Below, piece after piece: positions 36,146-47,344 of a DNA stretch of 64,000 bases (positions are counted from its first letter, which is position 1; every line of letters begins with the position of its first letter). Source of the stretch: Uranotaenia lowii (taxonomy: Eukaryota > Arthropoda > Insecta > Diptera > Culicidae); assembly GCF_029784155.1 (NCBI RefSeq), contig NC_073691.1, forward strand, positions 132,919,894-132,983,893, read 5' to 3'. Position numbers and translations under genes: made by a program. Under the pieces are notes generated by a model. The model was given only the letters and a program-made list of their open reading frames with translations. It did not search any database and was not told the origin of the DNA.

Positions 36146-36560
36146 TTGTTTATCGATGAAGTAGCTTTTGGCCCTAACTCCCCCGTACTCGCTTCAGAAC
36201 AGAACCGAACGCGAGACGCGCAAATCGAAAACATACTCATTTGTTGCTTCTTTTACTTCGTTCGATTGCAGTTTTCCACGCGTTGCGCTGGCTTCAGTCA
36301 GTGGATCCAACTCTTTCACTTGCCTTGCAGCGTAGAAGATTTTTTCCTTTCCATTTCTCCTTGAAGGTCTTTTGGTCAGCTTTCCGGGAGCTGTTACGAC
36401 ACTTTCGTCAACAAAGAACGGTTTTGTTATTATTTTTCTCCAATGGTTGTTTTCCCCTCATCAATTCTTGTTTTTGCCTCCATCGGATGTTTAGAGTTCT
36501 ATCATTTGCTCTCGGTTCATCTGGTCTCTCCTGTTTGATAATAGGTGCAGAATTTAACTA
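36146..36560. other. Complex DNA, possible host 5' exon or promoter
   Basis: This is a balanced-composition stretch with a TCAGTCAGT initiator-like sequence near 36295-36303. ORFs at 36146-36364 and 36241-36561 overlap in two frames and have no domain. It has no second copy in the window. Confidence 0.22.
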
Positions 36561-36822
36561 GTTTTTTTCTAAGCATTTTCAAAACAGAAGCCACTCGAAA
36601 TCAATTCTTTGCTGTTTTCCCCCTATCTGAAACACGGGTAGTGCCTGAAAAAAAATATATAGAAAATTTTGAATAAAATGACTTTTGAAGACATTAAATC
36701 ATTAAGAAATCGATGGAAATTTTTTTTGTTTCGAATAATACTTTGAGTTCTTGCTCGCAGTTATTCAACAAAAGGTTTCGAAAGTGTTGATATACTTTTG
36801 CAAATCTATTCGCATCATCATA

Positions 36823-37441
36823 CAGACCTCGTTCGTTTTTGGCAACATGCCCGAACATTTTGTGTTGCCAATATCGAATGTTGCCAAAATCGAACGGTTT
36901 TTTTTCTGAAATTTTTTCACTTAATTTTACAAAATAACAATTTTTATTATCATTAACGCTATTTTAAGTCAATTTCCGACCATGTTTAGATTTTTCATAG
37001 TTTTTTTTTCATGTTTTTGATGCATTTTGCACTATTTTTGTTTTTTTTATAATCTTTGTTTTTTTGTCATTTTTGCTGTTTTTGTCATTCTTTATCATTT
37101 TTAAATTGATGTTGTCATTTTTAATCTTTTGTTTGTATTTGTTTTTAAATTTTTTTTTATTTTTTCATCTATTTGTAATTTTTGAGTATGTACTTTATAA
37201 ATTATTTTAAAAACTTTTGCTTTTGTTGTTGTATTCTATCACCATTTCTGAACGTAAAAACGTATTTTTGGTGTTTGTCTAAATTATATTGATCCTGCTA
37301 TCGCGAAAACTAAAAGGTAATGTTGCTTCTAAGAACCGTTCGATATTGGCACATGTGCCAAAATCGGATGTTGCCAAAATCGAATGTTGCCAAAATCGAA
37401 TGTTGCCAAAATCGAATGTTGCTAAAAACGAACGGGGTCTG
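36823..37441. mobile_element. TA-flanked MITE with ATCGAATGTTGCCAAA repeats, 619 bp
   Basis: The left CAGACCTCGTTCGTTTTTGG and the complement of the right end (CAGACCCCGTTCGTTTTTAG) are inverted repeats flanked by TA. A 16-bp unit (TTGCCAAAATCGAATG) is repeated four to five times in the right arm and about twice in the left. Non-coding. Confidence 0.85.
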
Positions 37442-37471
37442 TATTTGGGTTAATGAAATAATTGGATCTCA

Positions 37472-38400
37472 GGTATCAGGTATCAGAAAAGGGGTAGGCT
37501 TAATAGCGGCACGTTATCCAAACAAACGGGAAAATTGTGCCTAGCCTTTTTTTTTACAGATTTCATCATATACCTGAGAAACCTGAAACCATAAAAGGAT
37601 TAGAAAATAAGTAAATATTTAGGGCATAAAGCCGATCCACGTAGGGATTTTGAAGCATTGAAGCTTATAACCACATTGGGTGAAAAGCGGCAGATTGTTA
37701 TTTTAGTTTAAATTCTTAGAATTAGATACACTTATAACAGGATAGGCAAGAGCTCATAGAAGCTTTCTAGCAAATGAAAAACAGGCATATATGAGCTGAA
37801 ATGAATCATACATTATTGATTCACAACTACAAAATTCAGGAGATTTGAGTTTACAATGATCAGAAAATGTTCTAACCAGGATGCTACAATGAGGGCAAAT
37901 AAACGATTCTATAATGGCGAAGTTGGCATTTAGCCTATCCACAAAGGGGTTGTTAGGCAATAAAGCTTTTTTTTTTAATCATAATATTGGAAATAATTAC
38001 TTTTTTTTAAACTTACTTTGTTAAATTCTGACATACATTAAAAATAAATGTAGTCGGGCAAAAGAGGGACATGTACACACTAAGTGGAAGGTAAATATAG
38101 GTACAATAGTACCTCTGAATCATAGCTTAACCATACAGGAGATTCAGAACACAAAGTCTTGTTTTTATATATTTTTAATTTAGCTGACCAGTTAGCGCTC
38201 TGGTTAGACGACTACAATGAGTTTCTGTTACGCCAAATTTGCAAAAAGCGATATTAAAACTGCACGAAGCAGTAGCAGTGGATTCCACAACCAGGATTGA
38301 CGTATGATACGAAATATCAGAGTACGATATTAGAGGAGCTTTGACTCTTTTTAACACTATAACCATTCTAAAACTAAGGGAACATGTGTAAATACAAGAG
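37472..38400. other. No gene seen; one small repeat
   Basis: The block GTATCAG..GGGGTA..CTTAATA..GCACGTTATCCAAACA at 37478-37535 recurs at 42524-42575. The rest is AT-rich with no supported feature. Confidence 0.45.
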
Positions 38401-38648
38401 TTGTTGTTGTATTCTATCACCATTTCTGAACGTAAAAACGTATTTTTGGTGTTTGTCTAAATTATATTGATCCTGCTATCGCGAAAACTAAAAGGTAATG
38501 TCGCTTCTAAGAACCGTTCGATATTGGCACATGTGCCAAAATCGGATGTTGCCAAAATCGAATGTTGCCAAAATCGAATGTTGCCAAAATCGAATGTTGC
38601 TAAAAACGAACGGGGTCTGTATTTGGGTTAATGAAATAATTGGATCTC
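38401..38648. repeat. Duplicate of the right part of the 619-bp MITE plus flank
   Basis: It matches 37224-37471 almost perfectly, including about 30 bp beyond the MITE end (TATTTGGGTTAATG..GGATCTCA). Sharing of the flank shows a segmental copy rather than a second transposition. Confidence 0.88.
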
Positions 38649-39009
38649 ACATCTACTTTCACAGAATAATCGTTATCAGTAACAAAACATTAATTTAACA
38701 GTAAATTCAATAATTTAAAAGATCTGCTTGTAATAGGAAGGACTCTCAACTATACACAGAAAAAAATAATGACTATTACGTGTCATAGAAAATGGTTTCT
38801 TGTAAAAAAATGCAACCTGTATTTTGAACAAACACGTAATTATCAGTTGATAGGTTTAAAATAACGGTAAAATCATTTAACATTACAGCATATGTACTGT
38901 AACAAAAAAAAGCATGTCATTTGCCGTAATTTTACAGGTCGAAAAGAAATTACGTGACTGACAATTATGTGCCGTTCAATAATTTCCATTTGCTCATTTG
39001 AAATTTCGG

Positions 39010-40110
39010 AGCGTCTGGCACCCCAGTCATGGAACACAAAGAGAAACGTCAAAAGGAGCGTTTTTTGTCGTCGTGTTACGCAGGGTTGCCAGGTGGTTTT
39101 GATAAAAAATCAGGACACCGCAATGATAAAAATCAGGATTTTTCAGGACACCACTAAATTGAAGGAAATAACATGCGGCTTTGCTTAGATTGCATAACTA
39201 AAGGCGAAATACAGGTGCTGAAGACGCCTAAAGTTACGCAACTACAGCGAGAAGAACCTTGGATGGCCTGAAGTTTACATCGAAAAACACTATTTAAATA
39301 TCATTTGAACCAAAGATTATCATCGGTTAAACTAGTTTAACTATTTTATAGAAGATTTGTCTGATTTTCTCACCATTTAACAATAAATTTAGTTAAAGTT
39401 TAGATATTTTTCAAAAATCAGGACAAATCAGGACATTTTAAAGGTAATTTTTCAAAAATCAAGACAATTCAAGCGTATTTGAAAAATCAGGACGGATCTC
39501 AAAAATCAGGACAAATCCTGAAAAATCAGGACACCTGACACCCCTGGTGTTACGTTCTGTTGTTTTTTTCCGGTTCGGTTTTTTGTTTTGTGTCGGAGAA
39601 ATTCCGAATTCCGGCAACTTCTTGGCTGAAGAAAACCAAGTTAACATCGTTGTAGTGGTCTGGTCCAATGACTAAAATGAGCAGCAAAGATTAATGGGAT
39701 AAATCTGCACCGATTCTTGGTAGGCAGCGAAGGAATTGTCTGGTTTTCGATGCCTATACCGATCTCCTTAAAGTGCCGAACAGACTTGGGGTCATGAATT
39801 GTGAGTATTTTACTATCTTTTCTTACAGATTTAAGATTTGCAAACGAATGAATGTTGTAGAATTAGAAAGAATCTGTAGCGTAACAAAATCCATTCGTTC
39901 AGTGACTAGTAAAATTTTCCGTTTATTTTAGGAACTTCAACCGAAAATAAGGTTAAATTTTCCGCCAAGAACGGTGCTGAACCATGGAAGGAGATGCAGG
40001 ACGATATCGGATGGAAAAACAAGGCCGCTAAAAAGATAAACCACTCAAATAAAATCATCCAAAAGTACAAAAAAAAAACAGCAAAATCGCGGAAAAAACA
40101 AGAATAAATT
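39010..40110 (+). pseudogene. Gene-like remnant inside the 2.85-kb TIR element
   Basis: Setting aside the nested hAT, a stretch with short open frames runs to 39800. Frame MTKMSSKD, a stop, then WDKSAPILGRQRRNCLVFDA..LLKVPNRLGVMN is followed by a GTGAGT donor at 39801. After about 130 bp an acceptor TTTATTTTAG ends at 39931, and a Lys-rich frame (TSTENKVKFSAKNGAEPWKE and on, ending KKQE) runs to TAA at about 40107. Joining donor to acceptor makes a TGA codon, so as read it is broken. I do not recognise the family. Confidence 0.25.
39081..39546. mobile_element. hAT-type MITE, 466 bp
   Basis: It starts CAGGGTTGCCAGG and ends CCTGACACCCCTG, with a perfect 8-bp duplication GTGTTACG (39073-39080 and 39547-39554). 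The right half is made of ATCAGGACA repeats. Non-coding. Confidence 0.92.
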
Positions 40111-40472
40111 GGAACATAATACTGAATCCGGCGTGTAAGTGAAACGCGCCTTCTCTGTCCACTACCCTTGACGTTTTCCGCTCCTGAAAAGCATTTTACG
40201 GAACCAAAGTAGTTTTTCATATAATGCAAACCATCGATATTAGCTAAAAAAGCTGTAACTAAAGATAGACGTAAGTAATTTCTTGTCTTTGTGTCTCTAT
40301 TTTCAATAAGTTCCGAAAAGTGCAGAAATATCATTATCGTAGCCGTAGAAGATGGATTTTGTTAATGATAAAAAGTACATTCACTCTTATGTTTTGATAA
40401 AATAATGACTATTAAAATAAGATGGTTTGAATATTAAAAAAAAACTCGATCTATTCTGTTGAATAGAATACC

Positions 40473-41235
40473 CACAGAGAACAGACGTACAAGCTCGAAC
40501 AAAAAATCGTCAAAAAAGTGTGTAAAATTTCAAATGCTATCACCAAAAAAATACGTTAGAAATTGACTACAAACAGTGCCATCTGTTGCGCCGTTCAAAA
40601 GTTACAAATCAGTTTAAAGTGCCCAGTTTCCGAAAAGGCGTATTCTTATATGGACTCACAAAAAATCAATCTAAGGTCTCAGTAAAATGGACGGCTTTAA
40701 TTAATTGCTGAATAAATGAAATCAGAGTTGCTTTTAACTGGACGAAATTTCACTTTCTTATTTTGCAATTTATGACAGTTGAAATAACGAACAGCTTTGG
40801 TATAAGTTTTCGTACTTCTTGAACAGTAGTTTATGTAAGCAAATGCATCACTTATGTTCAGACCAATACCCGAACATTCTTGACGATCAGTCTCACCCAG
40901 CAATACTGATTCTAGGCATCTCAAAGCGGATAACTTTCATATATAACTTCAGCATACAGCTGTTTTAAATTTTGTATTTCTAACAAATTCGAAGGAAAAA
41001 GATAGAAACTTTAATGAGTTTTTTTCATGCAACATGATCAACATATTACGAAACTTCATCAGCGATTTTCTTGAAGCATGCTAAGCAGCTCATACGACCT
41101 ATAGAAAACTTAGTCATTTTTCTTAGCTTTGTTTTGACAATTCTCTTTGATGTGTTTAGAGACATCTGGTGGCCCAGCCAAAAAACAAAAATTGGTTCAA
41201 AAAGGGTGTTGGAATTTTTACACAAGTTCTCTGTG
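40473..41235. mobile_element. TIR element with CACAGAGAAC ends, 763 bp
   Basis: CACAGAGAAC at the left end is mirrored by GTTCTCTGTG at the right. The 7-bp duplication GAATACC flanks both (40466-40472 and 41236-41242). A hAT relative is possible from the duplication length. No coding is seen. Confidence 0.78.
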
Positions 41236-41601
41236 GAATACCTAAAACGAATTTATTGCAGTTTCATTCAATACAAAAAAATATTTTGACCGTTTTGGTT
41301 ATCAATGAAACCAATAAAAAACATTAAATGCATTTCTATTTACCAATAAATGATGTTTATCTGAACAAAAATTGATTTATTGAATAATGACATCATTCCA
41401 TTAATGAAAAAAAATCCATACAATTACATGTCTATAGCGTGTAACAGGGTTTAAAAATAACAGGCCTGAGATTTTTTACTGGTCTTTGAATATTAAAGGC
41501 TCACTAAAAAATAAATGTCTTCGACCTGTAAATTTACGGTAAATGTCCTGCTCCTTTTTGTTACAGGATATTTGCTGTATTTTTACAGGGAATAATTTTT
41601 T

Positions 41602-41790
41602 ATGTGTAGAATTTACAAACATCACGAGAGTGCTCTCGATGACATGGACTACCGCGTCCAGCCAGACGATCGAATCGGGAAAGTAAACTGCAACTGCACG
41701 AATTGCATCTCACGTTGCAGTTCGTCATTGTCGGACAAGAAGATTAAAGCGTCCATCAGTCAAGAATTAAGGTCAGTGTTCGAGAGCTGA
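41602..41790 (+). CDS. Possible exon encoding a Cys-rich segment
   Basis: An open frame reads through CNCTNCISRC after a DYRVQPDDRIGKV stretch, and a donor-like AAG/GTCAGT lies near 41769-41776, before the stop. The nominal ATG falls on the TIR element edge, so the true coding part, if any, would begin outside at about 41609. An acceptor-like TTTTTACAG lies at 41580-41588, within the element. I do not recognise the protein. Confidence 0.22.
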   Translation: MCRIYKHHESALDDMDYRVQPDDRIGKVNCNCTNCISRCSSSLSDKKIKASISQELRSVFES

Positions 41791-41799
41791 GGCTCAGAT

Positions 41800-42842
41800 G
41801 TGATGTGCTGTCTGATGCTCTGCATAAGCTGACCATAGCAAGTGCCGAACGGATAAGAATAATTTGTTTAAGTTTTTTTTTCTCCCTCCTTCGTTTTCCA
41901 TTCAATCGGTTACCATACATTTATAATGTTTCAAGAAAAATATTCGATCGAGCGAACAGTTTTTTTTTTGTGTTATTGGACGCAACAGTTGTAAAAATAC
42001 TTTTTCGTCCTATGATAATTAATTTCTTTGTTTTACTTCTTCTGTGAAAACTGAAATTGAACTTTACGAAGCAAAATCAAAATTACATTCTCATTAAAAA
42101 ACATTCGATTGCTGGAAACCACTTCTTTTATCAGCACACACATATAAGCATTCATTGGCCATTTGTATTGAAATCCTGTTATTTATTCAGACTACTGGAA
42201 TTCGAAGCAGGGATTATCATTCGTAAAATGTTTAATTTGCAACGTTGCTCATTCACGTTTGTAGCGAAATTTTCGTTTGCTTTAACACGGGGGAACGTAT
42301 GAATAAAAGTTGAAAGTAAAGATACTGTTTCAAGCAAACGGTTAAGCATATATGTATAATGTTTATATTTTTTTCTTGATACTTTTCGGGAACATTCTAA
42401 AGAGTCTTTTCAAAAGTTTTTTTTTTTGAGATCTATAAAATCCCCGCTAGAAAGCACGTTCCGCAGTTGATCACATTTCAATTTCCTATCTATAAACGTA
42501 AAAATTTATAAATCGATGCCTATCTGGGGTATCAGAGAAGGGGTATGCTTAATAACTGCACGTTATCCAAACATTTGTGCCTTTTTTTTCGTTTCTTCAT
42601 GATTGAGTATGCTTGTTTTGCAGCACACGTTTGTTATCCAAACATTCTTCGTGAAGGCCCGTTAACACTTCTAGAAGGTTTTAAGGAACATATCCAGTTG
42701 GATTTTCATCTATCTACCCTTCTCCATCGATTTTTGTGTAGCGTTTTTAAGTTATTGATGATATAAGTTTTTTCACTCTAACTGTAAATGGGGCTTGCGT
42801 TAGTAGAATTTGTGGATACCTTTCTACATTAACACTTGATGT
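41800..42842. other. No gene seen
   Basis: AT-rich. Bases 42524-42575 repeat the small block at 37478-37535. Small ORFs have no domain. Confidence 0.4.
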
Positions 42843-43740
42843 ATTATTTTATTTATTTACATGGTATTCCGTTTCACGACATAACTTGATGAACAATATT
42901 CCTCCAATTCACTCGGTCCATGGCAACCGTTCTCCTACTTCTACGCCTTCATACGCCAGATCACCCTCCACTTGGTCTACCCACGTAGCCCCTGCTCGTC
43001 TCGTTCCTACCGGATTGGCAGACAAAGGCTGGACGGATACGCTGGGCAGGACATGTTGCGAGAATGCCGGACGACTGTCCTGCAAGAGCATCATCCAAGT
43101 CTCGTGTACGTAGAGGACAACCGGTCTAATAAGCGTTGTGTACAGGTTGCACATTGTGCGAAGACTAAATCTTCTCTACATCAGTTGCTTGTGGAGGCAG
43201 AGATGCCAATGTGCCTGATTTTTCAGGATTTGCCTGATTTATCGAGGCTCTGTCTAACAACCTGATAATTGAATTTGCCTGATTTTTTCAAATGTGATGA
43301 AAAATGAGCGGTAAAGAACTGGATTGCTGAAGTTAAAAAGTTAAAATATGACTGAATCAAAGCAATCGAAAGACTCCCATAAATTCTTATTTAAAAAAGA
43401 AATCAATGGGAATCTTTCGATTGCTTTGATTCAGTAGAATTATCTAATCAAGTAGGCGCACAACATATATTAGAGTGAAAATATGGAGCGATGACCAAAA
43501 AAAGGTCATCCACTTTGAGCGAAATTTCCTTTACTTAAAGTAGCCTGATTTTGCCTGATTTTTATTTCACCAGTTCCCTGATTTTTTGAAAAAAAAATTT
43601 GGCAACCCTGTGTGGAGTCCATAGTAGACACGACTTGACAACTTACTCTGATCATTCGCCGCCGGATCTCATGGCTGGTGTCATTGTCTGCGGTCATTAG
43701 TGGGCCGATATAGAAAAAGTCCTCGACCGTTCTCGTCCAA
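42843..43740 (-). pseudogene. RTE-type 3' fragment, split by a hAT and internally inverted
   Basis: The T-rich left end corresponds to the element tail (AAATAAA repeats on the minus strand), followed by the C-terminal coding region in reverse. Between about 43013 and 43085 the sequence runs in the opposite orientation (GGATACGCTGGGCAGGACAT), so part of the fragment is inverted. Coding resumes at 43086, stops at the hAT (43198-43610) and continues to about 43740. Confidence 0.85.
43198..43610. mobile_element. hAT-type MITE, 413 bp, inside the RTE fragment
   Basis: It starts CAGAGATGCCAA and ends TTGGCAACCCTG. The flanks TGTGGAGG and TGTGGAGT differ at one base of an 8-bp duplication; the RTE itself has TGTGGAGT. 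GCCTGATTTTT repeats fill both arms. The centre has a long hairpin with arms at about 43354-43379 and 43413-43438 (CTGAATCAAAGCAATCGAAA). Confidence 0.9.
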
Positions 43741-43744
43741 AACT

Positions 43745-44299
43745 TATTATCATTATTATTATTCTTTATTGTCCAGTAGCGTATGATGTATGCTGCTCCT
43801 TAGTTCTCTTTCTTACTTCAGCTTCAGCTACTGAAAAAGGCCCATTTACAGGTCTCGTGAAAATGAACGTGAAATAATCTAATTTTGTCAATAACTAAAA
43901 ATCCCACCTGATTGACTCGTTGTTCCAAAAAATATTCTTATATCAACACAATACATTCATCCATAACAGTTCATACGAAGCCAATGGGGTAGTAAGTAAA
44001 GTAGGTAATTGAAAAAGTAAAAATTTCACCCAATGAGGAACCAAAATGATTGTTGTGTTAGTGTGCAATCTACCATACTTCTTTCGGATTTGACATTTAG
44101 TTCGGGTCCTTGACAGTAAACTGCCAGGTTTGTATGGGGCCGACAAAACCGCAGGCCCCAAATATTGATGGTTTTCAAATTCAAATTCTTCCCAATGAGA
44201 GTTGCGCTTGGCCACCCTTGCCTTTTATACTTTTGAATACCCGTCGTTCACTCATCTGATTGCATGGGTTTATTCTCTTCTTCAGGATGCCACACCTTC
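43745..44299. other. No gene seen
   Basis: It starts with an ATT microsatellite and is otherwise unrecognised. The minus-strand ORF at 43943-44215 has no domain. Confidence 0.35.
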
Positions 44300-44439
44300 T
44301 AAAGGATGTCCACGATGAAATTGCCACACTATGAAACTGTTCTAACTTTTTAACCGTTGGGTAAAAATTTAATTAAAATTTGGGTGGATTTAGTTCATAG
44401 TGCATTGTTTACATCCTGCGAGTTTTGAAGTCCTGTGAT

Positions 44440-46500
44440 CAAAACTCGCAGAAATAGAGTCGAAAGAACAGCTCGTGCGTGATAAAATCTTGCGCATTCA
44501 TCACGAGAACAAGGATCTCTAGTATTGTTCCATCGCTAAAACGTTGGGAATCGCGAGTTCTACGCTGTCGCGAGCGATTAAGCTGTTCGAGGATCGATTG
44601 AACACCAATCGGAAGCCCAAAAGTGAAGGAAAAAGTATTCCGCACAACACCAAAAATCACAAACGCGTAGTTGGGGCCTACTAGCGAAAACCAAACGCCT
44701 CCGTTCGGGATATGGCTAAAACGCTGCACCTAAGCCGAGGTTTTTATCAGAAGGCTAAAACTAAGGCTGGGCTTCGAACTTACAAGGTACAAAAGGCCCC
44801 TAATTGCGACGAGAAGCAGAACAAGTCCTTCAAAACCCGTGCCAGGAAGATGTACCTCAACATGCTGACGAAAGCAGCATCATGGACGACGAAACATATG
44901 TGAAGGCCGACTTCGAACAGATCCCCGACAACCTGTTTTTCATGACCAAGGATAAGTTCAGCGCTCCTGAGTATGTCCGCACTCAGAAGATGTCCAAATT
45001 TGCGAATAAATTCCTGGTTTGGCAAGCCATCTGCACGTTTTTTTATTAGTTGATCACCCAGGTGGTAAATCCTTTTTACGGATTGCATTCCAAGGCACGG
45101 CGAGCCACCGCGTCCCCCCAGTTTGCTACTCTGGGTCCATGGGTGCAATTGGACGACTCATGATACTATGTACCCCTACGCCATAAAATCCACCTGGGGC
45201 TCTGGCCATAATTCCCATCCAGACCTGCAACGAAGGCTATACCTGGGATGGGAGACCATACTCGCGCAATGCGCTCCACGGCAAATACTCGTTTTATCCG
45301 TACTACACCAGCAATCATCATCCACTCTTTGTCACGATTCACAACTTACGGGTTGGCAGTCCGTTCGCCGCTACTCGTGACTCGAGTCCCACATGCGGCC
45401 TCTTGTCGCAATTTGTGACGTCATGACCCACCTCTTCTCGCGACTCGAGACCCTCTCACACAGACACTCATCCTCTTGACACGATTCGAGGCGACTCTAC
45501 CCACCTCTCCTCGTCTCTCGAGAGCCCTCGATCATTACGTCTCTTGACCCAATTCGAGACGAGAACAACTCGCCTCTCCCTTCTGGTCTGGAGATAACCA
45601 CACATCCTTTTTCTCCATCTCGACTCTTCGAGACTCAACCTGAGGCCCATCCAATGGGCGTCACATGTTACGGCACAAGGCCCCTCTGTCTGTCGTGAGT
45701 CAATCGTATCCGCGAATCGGGGCCAGGAACCTCCCCAAAAGGCAGATCGATCGAAACTCGCCAAACATTTGGTCGTCCCGCATATCGGGGTCGCGACTAC
45801 CCGATACACGTTACGACCCCTCCCTCTTGCAACTGAGCACTGGTACCAGGGTGCCCAGTCGCACCACGTTTTTGCCACACTCGGCACGCAGCCCGTCGGT
45901 AGCTGACTGTACCAAGTGTGACGTGTAGTTCTCTTGGCCGTACATCTACAGGTGACAAGTCTGTAGACATGTTTCCACTCTGCACCACGGGGAGGTAGAA
46001 CTACGTCGCAGAGCAAGCAGCTAAGATAAGCGCTTTGACCGGGAGACAAATTTGGCTACTTTTGGGTAGCTTGCCTGTCTCCACGTTGCAAAGGACCGAG
46101 TAACATTAACTACTCAACCAAGGTGAAAATGTGTTATAAGTTCAATCTTGACACGCACAACAGTGATGGCGGTAGACCACTTTACAAGAGGAAAAGATTC
46201 ACATATTGAATCAAACGTTGTGGAATTTCAAGTAGAACATTTTTCGGGGTTTTACAAGGAAATAGCTAAGCCATCTGCACGTGCGTAAGCGAAGTGTACA
46301 GCTGTACATGAAAGAGTGCCTGCCCTCTCCTGAAGGCCACAACGTCCCAACAATCTTCTGGACGGATTTGGCCTCGTGCCTCTACTCCAAGGATGAGCTG
46401 AAGTGGTATACGGGCAATAAGGCCAATTTCGTGCCGAAAATGTACAACTCTCCCAACACTCCGGAGCTTCGCCCCATCGCGTATGCAAAATTTGGTTGAT
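44440..46500 (+). pseudogene. DD37E mariner transposase relic
   Basis: The frame-shifted coding sequence shows an N-terminal helix-turn-helix region (about 44450-44680) and RARKMYLNMLTK. Then come the first catalytic Asp in MDDETYVKADF (from about 44880), SKFANKFLVWQAICT, the retroposon insertion, and RKRSVQLYMKECL. The second Asp lies in FWTDLASCLYSKDELKW and the sequence ends NTPELRPI. The Glu that should follow RPI is missing: the sequence runs straight into the 3' TIR, so the C-terminus is deleted. Several stops are present. Confidence 0.88.
45039..46267 (-). mobile_element. GC-rich retroposon of unknown family, 1,229 bp
   Basis: It interrupts the mariner transposase at a 15-bp duplication AAGCCATCTGCACGT (45024-45038 and 46268-46282). 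The left edge is a T run, so it lies on the minus strand with a 3' tail reading CTAATAAAAAA. Long duplications plus an A-tail indicate target-primed reverse transcription by a LINE. The minus-strand frame at 45468-46049 (193 residues, Arg/Cys/Trp-rich) has no RT, endonuclease or other domain I recognise. It is much more GC-rich than the surroundings. Confidence 0.75.
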
Positions 46501-46567
46501 TTTTACCCAATGGTAAAAAAGTTATGCCCTATTGAATGTGTCACAATAATTTCGTCTTCGCCCTTTA

Positions 46568-47342
46568 CATATAAAACGGGTAATAGACTACAAAAATGAT
46601 GGCGTATGCAAATTCGATGATTCCACTACGACGCTCGCCCACACACGATACAAACAAATTTCGCTCGAACACAAACGATTGCTGGCGGAAACAGCAACAA
46701 CAAATCACCACCTTCACCCCGGCTGGGGCAGAGTAAATGACATAAATTTTGTACAAACAGCAAATCGTATTCACAGCGTCAGAATGTCATCGAATTTCAT
46801 CGCATTTGTGCAAATGTGCTGTCGTCTATGGCCCGCTTAATGCTAGCATTTGCTACCTAGCATTTGCATCTTTTCCTTCTCAGGGGCCAATGAAACATGT
46901 TTTTCCTGCTTCGCACTTTGCTACCGGGCATAAGCAGCAAAAAATATTCATTAAATTAAAACTCAAACTGCCGGCTATAGGAAATTAGCTGCCTTAATTT
47001 TCGGAAGCGCCAATATTATTGTTGTACTCACATCCTGGCTAATCAACAATCTTGTGCGACAAATTGGTCTGGTAAACTAATACTTTTTTGGCTTGAGCGA
47101 ATTGTGGATGATTGTTGTGATTTTGAATGATGTTTAGGGATGTAGTTGATGTTTTGGTTTGATGAGATGATAAAATCCAGGGCTGGAAAACAGAAAAAAA
47201 ATAAAAACGCACAAATGTCAAATAAGTATGCTTTAATATCCGACCAGTGAGTAGGTAACAAATTTTATGTCTTATGAATGACCATTTTATTAATTTTTTT
47301 TAAGGCTCAAAGTAAATTTACAAATTTCATCGAACTGAGCAT
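46568..47342. other. Unrecognised; complex part at 46600-46990
   Basis: Bases 46600-46990 have balanced composition with no copy elsewhere and could be host DNA. The rest is AT-rich. No feature is supported. Confidence 0.25.
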
Positions 47343-47344
47343 TA

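Larger units (their letters stand above)
38755..41606. mobile_element. Large TA-flanked TIR element, 2.85 kb, with gene-like interior
   Basis: The ends CACAGAAAAAAATAAT and the complement CACATAAAAAATTATT are flanked by TA (38753-38754 and 41607-41608). A second block, CCGTAATTTTACAGGTCGAA near 38924, is mirrored near 41520-41545, so the inverted repeats extend 100-190 bp. It contains a hAT MITE (39081-39546), another TIR element (40473-41235) and spliced-looking sequence between them. Confidence 0.75.
44302..46565 (+). mobile_element. DD37E-type Tc1/mariner (ITmD37E-like), interrupted
   Basis: Related ends (left AAGGATGTCCACGATGAAATTG; complement of the right AAGGGCGAAGACGAAATTAT) are flanked by TA (44300-44301 and 46566-46567). 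The TIR similarity runs to TAACTTTTT..TTGGGTAAAAAT. The transposase relic is on the plus strand and is cut by a retroposon at 45039-46267. Confidence 0.83.

Noticed and set aside
39906..40334. 142-residue minus-strand ORF
   Set aside because: It is the complement of the Lys-rich plus-strand frame and looks like a shadow of A-rich sequence.
45468..46049. 193-residue minus-strand ORF
   Set aside because: Kept only as part of the retroposon description; no domain is seen and random open frames are expected in GC-rich DNA.
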